Shown here: piece by piece, positions 13,801 to 26,488 of the stretch | Numbering within the stretch: the first letter of the stretch is position 1 | How the letters are laid out: each line of letters opens with the position of its first letter | From: Strigops habroptila | Lineage: Eukaryota > Chordata > Aves > Psittaciformes > Psittacidae | NCBI RefSeq assembly: GCF_004027225.2 | Contig: NC_044279.2 | Coordinates: 51,236,744-51,300,743 of the forward strand | Direction of reading: 5' to 3' | DNA length: 64,000 nt | The notes under the pieces: model-generated | What the model was told of the DNA's origin: nothing | The model's input: the letters and a program-made list of their open reading frames with translations, nothing else | The model's database searches: none | Position numbers and translations under genes: made by a program

Positions 13801-16800
13801 AGGGCAAGAATGGGAGGAAGAACACTACAAACACCATGACTCCTGGCTCAGGGAAGCTGCAACAGTAAGCTGAGGTTAGGAGGCAGTTTAGCAGCTGTTT
13901 ATCAGCTCTTTCAAGAACGTGAATACTCTACTCCTAAGGCCCGCCAGCGGATGGCTCAGCGTAGGGAACCTGGCACCCAGACAAGCAGAAGGTGGTCCTA
14001 CTGAGCTCAGAATGAAGCAGCTGGGGGTTAGTGGAGAACTGCAAAGTCAGCTTTGCCTGCTCAGATGAGATCACTCAAGCTTTTCCACAAGGAAGTTTCA
14101 TGAAAACAATAAAAAAAAAACCCAACCTCATGTAATGTGCCATTTTGAATAATTTCTAAGCAATAACAACCCCTCACACTTTGCCTCTTACAAAGGCAAT
14201 CCTACTGACCTTTTGGAATGACACATCTGAAGTGATGAGCCCTAAGTTCTTATATGTAATGATTCTGGACAATATGATGGGAAGCACAGAAAACAGAAAT
14301 CCCTTTTTGACAATGACAGAAACATGTTGCTCCTTCTGAAAGAAACCTTTGGCAAAGCTTACCTGGCAAAACTGTGTATTAGCGAAGAAGAGGTTTTTTA
14401 GGAAGTCAGTGATCTGCAGATAGAGTATGCGGTGATCCTCTGGATTTTCAGAAGTGCAGCTTGCAAATGCTGAACTGAAAATGGAACCAGACACTACATT
14501 CAATTTCCCATTCCCTCATTTCTCCTCGTACTTTAGCTTCTCCACATTTTTACTTTCTCTCCTTCATATTTTTCTTATAAATTAAAAAATATTCAAATTG
14601 TTTTCAAGATGATTCTGATATTAAATACAACAGCCAAGCAAGACAGGGAAGAGTGGAGGTAGGTGTACTGACAAGATATTGTCTAACAAATACAAGGAAA
14701 ATATCTAAGAAAAGAGAACAGCAATAGAAGAAACCAGAATCACAACAAATAGATCCACTGATGCATAACAGCTTTAGTAACACTGTTTTGGTGAGAAGTA
14801 TCTATCCGTTATAAGAGAGAGCAACAATGGCTATTTGTTAGTGTATTTTGTACGGTTGTTTAGAGGAACAGCTTTGACTTCTTTTGTAAAGTTTTTGAGT
14901 GAATGCAGTAACGTGTGGCCATGAAATGACATATTAGCTATCACTGGCAGGTCTGTACTCAGGTAACAGGTAACCCTGGCAAAAAAGCTAAGATATGAAT
15001 TCTGTTCCTCTTCTCTATATCCTCCCTGGAATTTTACAAAGTTCTGCCATCATGTCTCTGTCTAGAATTACAAGGCACAGAGTGATAGCGAAGGAAGAGG
15101 ATAAATGTTGACTACTGAAATGCTAATCTAATTTGGGACCTAAAACAGATTGCAGAGATGACGGCAATACACTGCAGTATTAAGGAATACTTAATCTTAT
15201 TTTAAAAGCAATCAATCAACAATTGTGACCTAATAACTGTTATTTAATAGATACATATTTGTTAGGCTTTATTATGTATTCGAGCATATTCTGATCAACA
15301 GCCAAAACAATCTTTTTTCCATTCATTCTGCCCTGGAAGTGCAAGGCGGAATGGTGATAAAAGAGAGAAAGAGATTCACACTAAAGAACTCTCTAAATAT
15401 GGAAAAATAAGTAGGAAAAGGGATTACCCCCACCCCCCCCAAAACAACAGACTAAAAACAATATTTGCAAAAAGAAATAATCCTAATGAAGTAGCAAGTA
15501 TGCATGAATGCATGAAGATGAGTTTTAATGTGATTTTCCTCTTCAGGAAAGCACCCTTTCTTTAGTCTGAAAAATCAAAAGCAGTGCCAGCTTTGTATCT
15601 GACATGCTCTTTTTTAGGTAACTCATCTGACCTGCAGAGGAAAAAGATGGTTTTATTTAATAGGTCTTGTATTTCTTTCATGTAACTGCTCAGGTCAACC
15701 ACACTTTAGCTTGATCACCTCCTTGTGATTGAATTGGGGTACTTGAAAAAGGTGAGGGAGACAATGTTAGAAAATTAACATTTTTGTCTCATTAAATGCA
15801 AGTACAGTTTATGACAAGCTGACTTATCCAGGGAATGCCTTATAGTCCTCCTAGATGTGGTAAGTGAGAGAGAGAAAAAGAAAGCATTACGAATATTGTA
15901 ATTTGAAAAGATGGAAAGCTATGCAGAGCAGTGAAGAAAATCAGAAGGACCCCAGTTATCCTGAAGTGATGGGGTGCTCTTAATAAGTGATTCTTACTGA
16001 TTCTGTCGTAAATGCCTATTAATCATTTCACTTTCGCACCTTAAGAGACAATATTATTATGAGCACAATTGCTGGAGGCTGCTATTCTAACCATTCACTA
16101 AACATCAGGCACAAAAAGAGAAACTAGGCTATTGCCTTACTTCACAGAAAACTTGCCATAGAGTATTGACAGTGGGCTATTAACTCAGTCTGTCTAGCAA
16201 AAGGGGTGAGTTTGCAATTTACCTCTGGCTAGACGTTCCCTGAGTCTCACTTCTGTCAAGGAAACTAGCAGCAACATCAAACGCATCTTCAAACATTACC
16301 TATCGGAGAAAACACTTCAGATGTCAACATATCCAGCCACCTAGAAGTCCTACCTCGTGCATTATTTTTAAAAATGAAGCTTTTAAAAGCATGATATTCT
16401 TTCTTTCTATTTACAGGTATGTTTACGGCTAGAGTAAACCAAGAGGGTTTTGTGGAGACAGGATTAATAAGGGGTAACTGTATTTCATGACTAGGCACAC
16501 AAGGTTAGTACATTTCCTTCAGCCTGTGTTTCAACCTCTAGGAATTAGACTGAACATTACATGTCCCAAAAATCAGTAAAAAACATGAACTGTATCAGAG
16601 CTTTAGAGACTTGACCATGGGCTGCTGCTTATGGCTGGTGACCTCAGTTTCCCCAAATCTGATTCCAGTGTGGGACCTGGCTTGTAAAGGAATTTAGATG
16701 CTCTCTGTGACAGACTGATAAGCTCATTAGTTTACTCTGCCATAATGCAGTTCACACATTTTCTGTGCCAGAAAGAACTGTACGTGCAACATCCCCATGA

Positions 16801-19800
16801 CATTTCCTAAGGAGGTCAGCAATGTAAGTTGTGTCATGTGACTCAAAAAGAACTTGTCAATACCATTTACTTACATGCTAAAGGTGGACATCTGTCCCTC
16901 CCTTGCAGCTAATAAAATTACACACATGTCTTTGAGCAGCTAGTTGCTTAAGTAATCAGTGCTCCAGAACAGTTTACAAAGAGTTGGCTGTTACTTCATC
17001 TCTTTTTAACAAATGCCCCGGTCTACTCAGTCACTGAGTTCTTGGCTCTGCAGAGGTGCATGACACAGGCAGTCATTAGCCCTGTACCACTGGAACTTTC
17101 TCTTTGCTACCAAGTGCTGTGATGAAAAAAGCCACGCAACCCAAAACACAGCAGGCCTTGGCAAACTGGGTATTCCTTCTGGATTTAGATCATCTGTGCT
17201 CCTTGGAGAGTTTGCAGAGAACAGCAACTGCGTAATTCTTGTCCTTGCTTCCTCCCCCTGGAGCAAGTTAGAGCAAATTTAACTGTTACTTAGCACAGAA
17301 ACTACAGGTCAGTGGAGACTATCAGGATAACTACCACTGCACTCCTACAGCTTGCCAAGGAGACAATTCTCCCTCTTACCAAGAGAGAGTTTAGTGCAGA
17401 CATTTACTCAAAGACTGCTTATTGTCTCCACTTTTTGCATTCAAGTGGTCTTGGGAAAGCTTAATTGCAACTACTGTATGTTAACAGTCAAAAGCTGTGC
17501 AGCCAATTAGCATCTGAAAGCTCGGAGTTTCAGAGGCAGACATATGTTACTGAGCACTTACTTCCTCTGGTGTGGAGACTGAGGAATCACTGTTACCTCG
17601 ACTGTCCCTCACACTACCTTCAGTGCATGCAGGCTCCTGGCAAGCAGCCTTAGGATCCATGAGGAAATCTCTCTGGCTACAGTACTGCAAGATGCTGTCT
17701 CTCCTTTCTTCAGAAAGCTCTTGCCAGAGGTGGGAAATAGCCGTGGATACCTCAGGAAGAGGCACCTCCTCAGTGCAAACAACTCCATGCTCTATCAGTA
17801 GGTCCACTGTGTGCTTATAAAAGTACAGGTATCTGTAACGAACGGAAAGTGAGCATCTCTTAAAAGCAGACTATGAGGCAGCCATTTACTATAATTCAGC
17901 AGGAGACTGGGGAGTAGCTCTGATTCATAACTACTTCACTGACTCCCCCCTAAGACTTCATACAATTACTGAAGGTTGCCAAACACTTTGAAGATCTTAG
18001 CAACTCTGTTTTGCCAAGGTTTCATCTGCAAGAGGCAGGCTCTAGCCACAGTCTCAGCAGGGCTGCCTCACAACAGAAGCTCCAAGTGCTGCAACGCTGT
18101 ACTTGTTGCACAGGCAAACCTCATTCTGGCATTTCATAAATTTTGAGTTACTTGCCTTTATATCCGGAGGCTTTTACATTGTAATTCACTTTTTATACTT
18201 TAAGTGGCATTGCACTACACTTAGCCTTGGCTGAGGCCATATCCTGATGTATTAGGTACTATACATACAGATAGAAAGACTACCCCAGGCGTGGATGCTC
18301 TGACTTAAATAAGCATGGGAGCTCAATTTCCTCTGTCTTACATCTGAGGAAACGCATCCTTAAGACTGACTTCTGTGCAGTCTGTAGTGAAACTGGTAAT
18401 GGTACTGTAATTTCAATCCTGTGACTAATCTCAGAATGAGCCCACTTCTGTTAGCACTGTGTGGCACAGTGAACTAAGGATAATAATACCTACTTTGGAA
18501 AGGTTATTTTATGTTAATTAAATGCTTAGAGCCTCTCAGATGAAAATAACAAGATCAAAAGAGTATAAACCAAGAGTTTTACAAACAGCAGTCACTCTTA
18601 CTAAGTTTGGGCTCAAAATGATTCCTTGAAGATGTCCCAAATGAGCACATTTCCTGATTAACTGAACAGTATAGCATAAGAGAAAGTAACTCAGAAGAGT
18701 TCAGTCTCTTTTCTTTTCTCTTCTCATCTTCCTTTCTTTTCTAATTTTCTCCTCTCCTCCCCTCTCCTCATAGTTGTTCCAGCAGACCAATATTGAAAAT
18801 CTTAAGATAATTCTGCAGGCAAGCATAAACCATATTCAAACTCCACTTTCCACACTCTGGAGTATTTTCGTCCATTGCTGGAGGCAAAACACCAGAAGGA
18901 GAATAAGTATTCTCATGTACAGTATTGTTCTCACTAGAGATTCTGGATGTCCAGCTCCAAACAAAGGATCTGGAGTTTCTCAAACAGAAGAGTATGAATC
19001 ACCATTAGACTGCTTTGCTAAAGAAATTAAGCTCGAACCATGACTCAACTACTTCCTTCCCGGCTGGAAGGATACAACAACATTTTGCACTGGACAGGGT
19101 ACTGCATAGTCCCTACTAATGTAGCTCCTGTTACTCGATATGGGGGGTGGAAAAAAAAAATCAGTTGAAGCTCAAAGCTTTTCTGATGCTGCCCAAATAA
19201 TGTGATTAGACAGTCACCAAAAGGCTATTATTTTCTTTGCTGAAAGTCCCTATTGTTTTATGCCTGTTCTAAAAGACCATTTTTTGAGAAGAATTAGCTA
19301 TGAACCAACTGTGGTCTGTCATATGACTGTAGGATAAGCGCCAGAGTCCCCACAGTACAGGCCCTGGTCTACCTCGTCAGTGAAGAAGCTGTTCATGGCT
19401 CCGTCGTGCATTTTTTGATGAAGTAGAGCTTACTTCCCACAGGAAATCTTGAGTCAGCACATTTCAAGGTCTTGTAAATGATACCTTACTACAGCTATCT
19501 CCGATTCTCACAGGAGCAAAAGCAGGAACAGTAGCGGGAGGCTGGTGCCATCTGCTGGCACAACTGCAGACTCACTTTGATGAAAAAATAATGCAAGGGA
19601 ATTTTATAAATAAGCACCGGCTCAACGGAAAAGAGAAGGAACCGCGGAAGTTTTTGTTTATGTGCAAGAGGATGCCAGGCGCAGCTGTGGATTCTCCTGC
19701 ACTGCATATTTTTAACTCTGAAATGGTTAGGGTGAAATTGACTCTGCTTGATGGTACAGGATAGATTAGATACCCACCCATCTGTTTCTCAAATCTTTAC

Positions 19801-22800
19801 AATTAAATTATCATTTTTACTTTTGGAAAGCATCCATGACCTCTAAGTACCTCCTAGTGCTGTCTGACAGCAAGAGGAAGAATGTGATGAATAATGTACT
19901 CAGTCTTAAGGTACCAATAACTTTGAAAAAAACCTAGTAATTTTACCATTACAACCCCAGACTAAAATACATGGACATGAGAACAGCGGTCTTTGATTTT
20001 TAGGTCCTGCATCAGGCACTTAGGGGCTGACTGTAAAGGGCATTACAGACTTGCACCCACTAGCTAGAAGCCTAGCACACATAGGTGTTTAGGTTCCCCT
20101 TCTCCCCACTGCCATGTTGCAGACAATTTGAAGAGTGCTTTATGATATCTTTTGGACAACCACCATTCTGCAGCCCACTGGCTGAGGACTACGTGAGCTT
20201 CCCTGACTGGATCCAGCCTCATCCTGCTCTGATCCCACAAAAAAAGTACTCCGAGCTGTCAGGAGCTAAGGGTCTATTTCTGTAAGGGGCAATAGTGCTC
20301 AAGCTCCTCATAACAATGCCATTAGAGGCAGCATGAACATCACTGTGGGGGAAAGCATCTGCCTGCCTCTGGTTCCTGCACCTCCCCAGAACACATACAG
20401 CTAGACTCTTGAGAATTTCACCTAGTGCAGCAATTCTTAAATTCCTAAAACCTAGCCCTATTGCAGGGATACAACTTGATAGTGGTACCGATGCCACAAA
20501 CACACAGGGACATGCACCTGCATAAAGCATTCTGGGTGAATAATCTCCTATTCCATCTGAGCTTGCCTGTTGAACCACTTTTGGTAGCAGTTCTGTTTCA
20601 TCTGACCCTGCAAGCAGTATGGACAGTGGTAAAGCATGGCCACACAGTGACTGACATTTAAAAGAAATTTCTTTCTCTTTCTTGAGGATGGGTGGAAAAT
20701 CCTCAGGGATTTTCCAAGGCCTGGAGAGCTGGCAGCTGCTATGATGCTGGGAGTCCATTGACATCCAAGTTGCAGGTAAGGGACTTGGGAGGTGCTCAGG
20801 TTCATCACCAGCAGGGTCAAAACTGCTGGCACAAAGCTTCTGCAAGGCAGATACAAGCTCCATGCAGCAGGGCTGCGTGAACAGCAGCAAGTGCATGGAC
20901 AGTGTTATTTCAAACAACTTAAAAAACTGAAGGCAACATGGGATGCATCTACCGTTCAAATTCCACCAGATCCGGGGATGAAGTGTCTGAAGACTGGATC
21001 AATTCTGGCTTCACATCCTCTTCCAGTGTTGGCTTTTCACATCCTTGAATCAAACACCAGACAGAAGAGTCACTCTCACTTACAGCTTCCGAGGCTGATG
21101 CAGTGCTGGAAAGAACACAAGAATACACAGGATAAAAAGCCACATGAACAACTTATTAATTGAATTAATAAGACCCTTGTTATGCTCACTCCAGAGTCCA
21201 GGGCCATTCTTCCTAAGCCAGCTTTCTCCTGCTCCTTTTGCTTTGCAGGCAAACGAGAAGTCCTTGCTGGAGATCAGCTACATAGAAGGGAAGGAAATAC
21301 AAGCACTGACTAGAAATGAGACCAACAACATGCTTATAGTGTTTTTGCATAGCACGGATAATACAGGGGTCCAGGTGAAATCTCATTATCTTTTCCTCAT
21401 GATGAAAGGCCTCTGCTTGGAAATTCAGCAAAAATGACAAAGAGGTTCAGAGATGCTGGGATGAAAGCAAGTGCAAAGTATTATCATCTTTCTTTGATTG
21501 GTATAAGCCCTTACCTGTGATTGTTGAAGTGCCTCTTGACATATTCCTCCCTGACTTCCTCCAAGCCGGATGGATTCCCATCCTCCAGACTGAAGGATTC
21601 TGTTGTCAGCAGAAAAGTTGCTGTCACATCAGTGGCACTCTGGGCTTCCCTCTCACCCTCATTCCCAATCAAACAGAATAATTTCAACAACTGGTTCTTC
21701 ACAAGCCAGAGCTTTTCATGAGGCAAAAATTATGTAAAAGGAGAAACTTCTGCCTCTTCTACAATGCAATTAGCAATTACAATGCAATTGTGGGGGGGTT
21801 TATGATTATTGAGGAACTTTGAATCAATACCTTCTTCCTAATATTGGTCTGATAGACCTGGTGGTTGAAACAACCAATAAACCCAGGCAAGCACTAGTCA
21901 ATACAGTATTCACATGCAGTATGAATTGTACACATATGCAAGTAAATGCAAGGGGAAGTTTACCTCCAAACTCTCCTCAACCAGCCTCACTGCTTGTGAT
22001 CCCTTCAATTTTATAAAAAAATAGAATGGTTTGGGTTGGAAGGGACCTTAATCATCATCTGGTTCCAAGCCCCTGCCACAGGCAGGGACACCTTCCACCA
22101 GACCAGGTTGCTCCAAGCCCCATCCAAGCTGGCCTTGAACACTGCCAGGGATGGGGCAGCCACAGCTTCTCTGGGCAACCTGTGCCAGTGTCTCACCACC
22201 CTCACAGTAACCCTCTTTCAGTTTAAATCCATTCCCCCTTGTCCTGTCACTACACGCCCTTGTAAAAAGTCCCTCTCCAGATTTCTTGTAGGCCCCCTTT
22301 ATGTATTGGAAGACTGTTAAAAGGTCTCCCCTGAGCCTTCTCTTCTCCAGACTGAACAAGCCCAACTCTCTCAGCCTCTCTTCAAAGGAGAGGTTCACTC
22401 TGTCAAACTATTCCCTCTACCTATGGCTGACTTTTACAATTTATCAAAAAATGTGCGCTCAGAGGGAATTGCTTATTTTAAGCACTGGGACTTCTAATAG
22501 ATGCAAATTATTGGGAGGAGCGAGTTGAAAGAATAGCAATGTTTGGGTTTTTTTTCTAGCCAACAGTAATTTGCACACTTGAAGGGACATAAAAATACGC
22601 CCAAAGTCTCTACCCCATCAGCTCCCAGTCCTACTTGCTGTCACTGAAGGCAGTGGTCAGCATCAGTAAACAGAAGGCACATTGGCAAGGGTGTGAAGCC
22701 CCAAAGCGGGAGCTGCTTCAAATGCTGGCAGCACACACTAGACTGATGTGATGCATGCTGTCACAAGTGGTAATGGAGGAGTGCATGAAGATGACCGACC

Positions 22801-25422
22801 ATGCTGAAAGAAAACAAAACTGCAGCATCTCTCTTACCCCTTTCTATGAGAGTAAGTTCTTAATTAGAGGCTTCCATTTCCTATTCTAGGAAATCCTCAA
22901 GAGCTTCTCTGTCCTCCTCCTTTACCTCACACCAGAGCCTGCTGTTCTGAAGTTCAAGTCCTGGCTGGGCTCAACTTGCACTGTGCCATGTTGCTGCAGC
23001 TGTGAGGAGCACACATGCTCCTGCAGCTTCTCAGTGGGAGCCCAAGCATGCAGCCTGGGGACCTACGCCAGCCCCAAACCTGCTGGGGGTGAACTGGCAG
23101 AAGGATGACAAGGGCACTCGGCCTGAACTACTTGCTGCCATGGTTTAGCAGGAATTACTTGTCTCTTTCCTTCAACTAGGCTGAAGAGGGGGTAGGAAAA
23201 ACTAAGAGTCACAGGGGGATTTCTGAGGTGCAGTGCTTAGTGGGTCAATACACTTTTTGCTATCCCCTGCTTACTGTTACAACTAAAGCCACAGTTTGCT
23301 CTAATGTTTTAACGGGCTCAGTTGTGTACCTATCTGTCTCTGTTTAACACATAAATTAATAAAACAAGCCCAGGCACTCTGTCCAAGGCAGACACAGTTG
23401 CATACAGTTACCTTTCATCTTCAGCAAAGAACCCAAGGCCTGCTCCAGCTTCTGGATAGATTTCTTAGCCTTACGCAAAACCTGATACTAAACATAAGAA
23501 GAAATGAAAACTGATTTCTCTCTGCTCTGACTAGATTCAAGTTTTAACATGCCTTGGTTGCTTTCTTCACTTTTCCTTCATTTTGACCTTCAGTTATATC
23601 GATGTCTCTGAAAACAACTGTGTTTTTTGACCAGCAACCCTCATCCATATGAAAAGGGGAAGGAACTAATACCAGAGCAAACTTAAATATAGAATATAAA
23701 TATTTGGGTCTATATTATGCAATACAAGCACATAACATCCAGTTACATAGATGTTTGCTACTTAACTCCGACCTTATTTCATCAGCAAATGGTCTTGTTT
23801 GGCTCATTCTCTTCTTGGAGCATGTCCAGAAATACCATGCTGTGAAGTCTTGCTGGGTATCTACCGACTTCAGGCATAAGACTTTACTAACCATTCCCCA
23901 TGAGCATTTTGCTAGGAGAAGCCTTTGCCATGTTATAGTCTCAGCTACACTTATGTAAACTGGAACAACTTCAGTTTGCTGCACATCATTCCATCATTTA
24001 CAGAAAACATAACTGAGAACATATGGCCAATGCATTTAAACACATGCAGCTCAAAAATATTTCAAGATTTATGTGATTGGTGAGAGAATCCACAATCACC
24101 TTACACAGGATGAATACCTTGTAGAGCTTTCACATGGGATATTTTCGCCAGACACTAAACACTGGGATTACAAGTGAATGTCTGTGTTTAGGCTCTCAAA
24201 GATGCTGAGCCTCCTTGGCCTCCAAAAGTCACACAAGGGGCACATGATAGTATGAAAACGCAATTTCAAGAATTGATGTGAAGATAGTCCCCTTAGACTA
24301 GACAAAAGTATCTGTTTAATCCTGGCTTCTGAGATAATGGTGACTTCAGCTTCACTTGCATCTTGTTCAGAACACGGCAAACTGAACTCCTAGCTCAACC
24401 CGCATGAGAGGTAAGGGGCTCAGCAGGCACAAGCCCCAGATAGCAGTATTTTGCACGTTCAGAGCCTCAAAACCCTTCACAAGGACAATTCCTCTCCTAA
24501 GCAATCATAATGATCTCCATTTTACAAACTGGAAAACTGAAAGTAACCGATCTTACTAAATGAAGTGGTGGCAGAGTTGAGGATAAAAAGGACTCCTTGT
24601 GTTTATTTCTCTGCCTTGAGAATGGTAATATTAATCTTTTCAGTAGCACTTTTGGGTCAATTTTATCTTTATAAACAATTTTGTTGCGATGAAATAGTTT
24701 TGGTTTGGTTTTTGGGTTTTCTTTTTTTTTTTTTAGTTTAGTAGAGACCAATGAACAGTACTGGTGGTTGCTTTTTCCCGACTTATTTTTCCAGTGTGTG
24801 GAACACAGAGTGCACCCTTGTAAAACCGAATTAATTACTCCCTCCCCTATAACTTATTCTATCCCTAAACACACTATTCTGATTTCATATCAAAATGCTG
24901 TGAAATGAAGATAACTTTGTCATGGGATCCCTTGGCTTGTTTCCAAAATACAAAGAAGCCGCAAAGCTATAAAGAAGCTGCAAAAACCCTGTGAGAAAAG
25001 TGCAGCTAGGGCACATGATAAACCCATGATCCAGAGTCTACAAAGTGAACAATTTTCTTACACTGAGCTGCCTGCTTCAAAGTAAAAGTGATCCAGGAAA
25101 GCTGCACACAGTGAAATTACACACGCACTGGCAGCCGTAAAGATACAGTGGCCATCCTAAGAAACCTGGTTAAACACAGCCACGTATAACAGCACTGCAT
25201 AGAGAAACAGTCACTGCTGTGCACCTTTGAGGCTGAACTGCCTGACCGGGACAAAACAGCCTCCTGCAAGCCGCTGAAGAGCTTTGCCAGCGCAGCCCGG
25301 TGGCGTGCCTGTGACGAGCGCCGCTTGGCCACGTGAGGCTCTGCCTCTTGCAGTTGTCTCAGGGGGCTGGGATTCACTCTGGCATGTGTCTTCCTACAGC
25401 CTCCAGCTGTCTCCATCAAAAG
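10802..25422 (-). CDS. STRA8: STRA8, stimulated by retinoic acid 8 (eight coding exons)
   Basis: Germ-cell transcriptional regulator induced by retinoic acid and required for entry into meiosis; in mammals it acts with MEIOSIN. Exons in transcript order: 25225-25422, 23412-23487, 21515-21599, 20953-21105, 17562-17832, 16223-16299, 14363-14474, 10802-10876. Every donor and acceptor is GT/AG and the phases (0, 1, 2, 2, 0, 2, 0, stop) agree throughout. Motifs shared with mammalian STRA8: basic-helix-loop-helix start ([17 protein letters not shown]), second helix ([17 protein letters not shown]), SLEDG with [34 protein letters not shown] with [14 protein letters not shown], and the C-terminal CTETFDDED followed by TAA at 10802-10804. 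The exons give 346 residues from the ATG at 25414-25416, against 330 for human. Human STRA8 has about 20 further N-terminal residues, so a short upstream exon carrying the true start may exist; I could not identify it. The 153-bp exon is less certain (listed separately). Confidence 0.9.
10877..14362 (-). other. Last intron of STRA8
   Basis: A 3.5-kb intron between exons 7 and 8. It holds an (ATTTT)n stretch at 12455-12476 and otherwise no repeat family, RNA gene or exon that I can recognise. Short open frames on both strands here lack family resemblance. Confidence 0.6.
12455..12476 (+). repeat. (ATTTT)n microsatellite
   Basis: Four tandem ATTTT units and a final T-rich unit within the last STRA8 intron. 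Confidence 0.9.
17833..20952 (-). other. STRA8 intron 4
   Basis: 3.1-kb intron with a C+T-rich tract on the plus strand around 18700-18770 (TTCTTTTCTCTTCTCATCTT). No exon or transposon end recognised. Confidence 0.5.
20953..21105 (-). CDS. STRA8: STRA8 exon 4, probable lineage-specific or cassette exon
   Basis: An open 153-bp segment with acceptor TTTCCAG and donor GTAGAT. It is symmetrical (phase 2 in, phase 2 out), so the flanking exons also join in frame without it (arginine codon AG|A). It encodes a Ser/Glu-rich stretch including [11 protein letters not shown] and [10 protein letters not shown]. Human STRA8 has only about 18 residues between the equivalent flanking motifs. An internal GTAAGTGAG inside the exon would be a strong donor but gives the wrong phase for the next exon. 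Confidence 0.6.
22022..22410 (-). mobile_element. CR1 LINE fragment in a STRA8 intron
   Basis: Begins on the plus strand as ATAGAATGGTTTGGGTTGGA, the complement of the canonical CR1 3' end, and runs to about 22410 through the complement of a CR1 C-terminal coding region (minus frame with [12 protein letters not shown] and [19 protein letters not shown]). It is well preserved and has the same orientation as STRA8. Confidence 0.9.
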
Positions 25423-26104
25423 CTGCAATGCAACATTTATTTACACAGAAGAAAAGCGAAAAAAAAAGAAACCTTAAAGCCTGCATAGTGGGCTGACAAA
25501 AAAGGCAAGCTCAGAGTGACTGAAAAGAGCACCCCAGCTCATTTTTCCATAGGAAATCACGGAGTTTGAAATCTTCTCTTTGCCTGAGGGATGTCATCTT
25601 CGAGTATTGACTAAAACCTAATCTATCACTAATGATAAACTGTGTGGCATGAAACACAGCCGAGACAAGCCTCCCACCTCCCACCCTTCCCCACAATCAT
25701 TTGATGCTCCATTTTCACGGATTATCCAAGGCTCAGCTTCACATTGTGCGGAGACTCCTCAGGCCCACCGACGTTAAAGACACATTCTTCACCGCGCCGG
25801 AATTTTTTCCCCAATTAACTGTGACATCTGAGCAGGCATCGATACGAGACGTACACATGCGAGAAAGGGCCAGATCCGTGCCCAGCCAGGCCCGCTGCAG
25901 CCACCCCTCCGGCCTGACAGAGCCCAAAGCGCCCGCCTGCGGAAGCCCTTCCCGGCACCGGACCAGCGCTCCCTGCCCCGTTACCGACCGCAAGCACGGC
26001 CGAGATGTAAAAACGCCTGCCCCTGCTGGTTCTTCTGCAGCCGGGAGAGGAAAGGCCGGCCCGGATAAGCCCCTGCGGGCCGACGCCGGACGCTTCCGCG
26101 GATC

Positions 26105-26136
26105 GACCGATCGATCGATGGAACGATCGATCGGTC
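26105..26136. repeat. Perfect 13-bp inverted repeat, GATC-rich
   Basis: Left arm GACCGATCGATCG (26105-26117), loop ATGGAA, right arm CGATCGATCGGTC (26124-26136). All 13 positions pair, and the arms contain overlapping GATC/CGATCG steps. It lies in the CpG-island promoter. Confidence 0.9.
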
Positions 26137-26342
26137 CCGCCCGGCCCGACCCCCATCATGTCCGCCGCTCCGCTGCCACCCGCACCCAGCAACTCGAGCC
26201 GCACGTGGCAGAGGGCCAATCGGGACGCAGCCGGCGCTTGACGGCAGCCAATAAGGAGGCGAGGAAAGCGCGGGCTTTAGGTGCTGGCGGGGAGGAGGGC
26301 AATGAAGAGGCGGGAGGACCGTGCGCATGTGCAGCGGCGGGG

Positions 26343-26361
26343 ACTACAAGTCCCGTCGTGC
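26343..26361 (+). promoter_or_regulatory. ZNF143/SBS-like motif, forward
   Basis: ACTACAAGTCCCGTCGTGC closely follows the vertebrate promoter motif ACTACAA-TCCCA--ATGC bound by ZNF143. It lies about 130 bp upstream of the WDR91 ATG. Confidence 0.6.
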
Positions 26362-26384
26362 TTTGCACTGGATGGGTACGGCAA

Positions 26385-26404
26385 GGCACGCTGGGAGCTG
26401 TAGT
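26385..26404 (-). promoter_or_regulatory. ZNF143/SBS-like motif, reverse
   Basis: On the minus strand this reads ACTACAGCTCCCAGCGTGCC, a near-complete match to the same motif family, facing the forward copy with 23 bp between them. Confidence 0.65.
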
Positions 26405-26488
26405 CCCCCTGGCGCTGAGCCGGGCTATTTCGCTCGGGGCTGGGCTTCCCCCTCTCCGCCTGGCGGCGGGCGGTGCCGCGGGGTCCCC

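Noticed and set aside
20219-20959. 246-codon minus-strand open frame within STRA8 introns
   Set aside because: No splice phase or motif ties it to STRA8, and no known domain is visible. Only its neighbour 20953-21105, in another frame, fits the gene.
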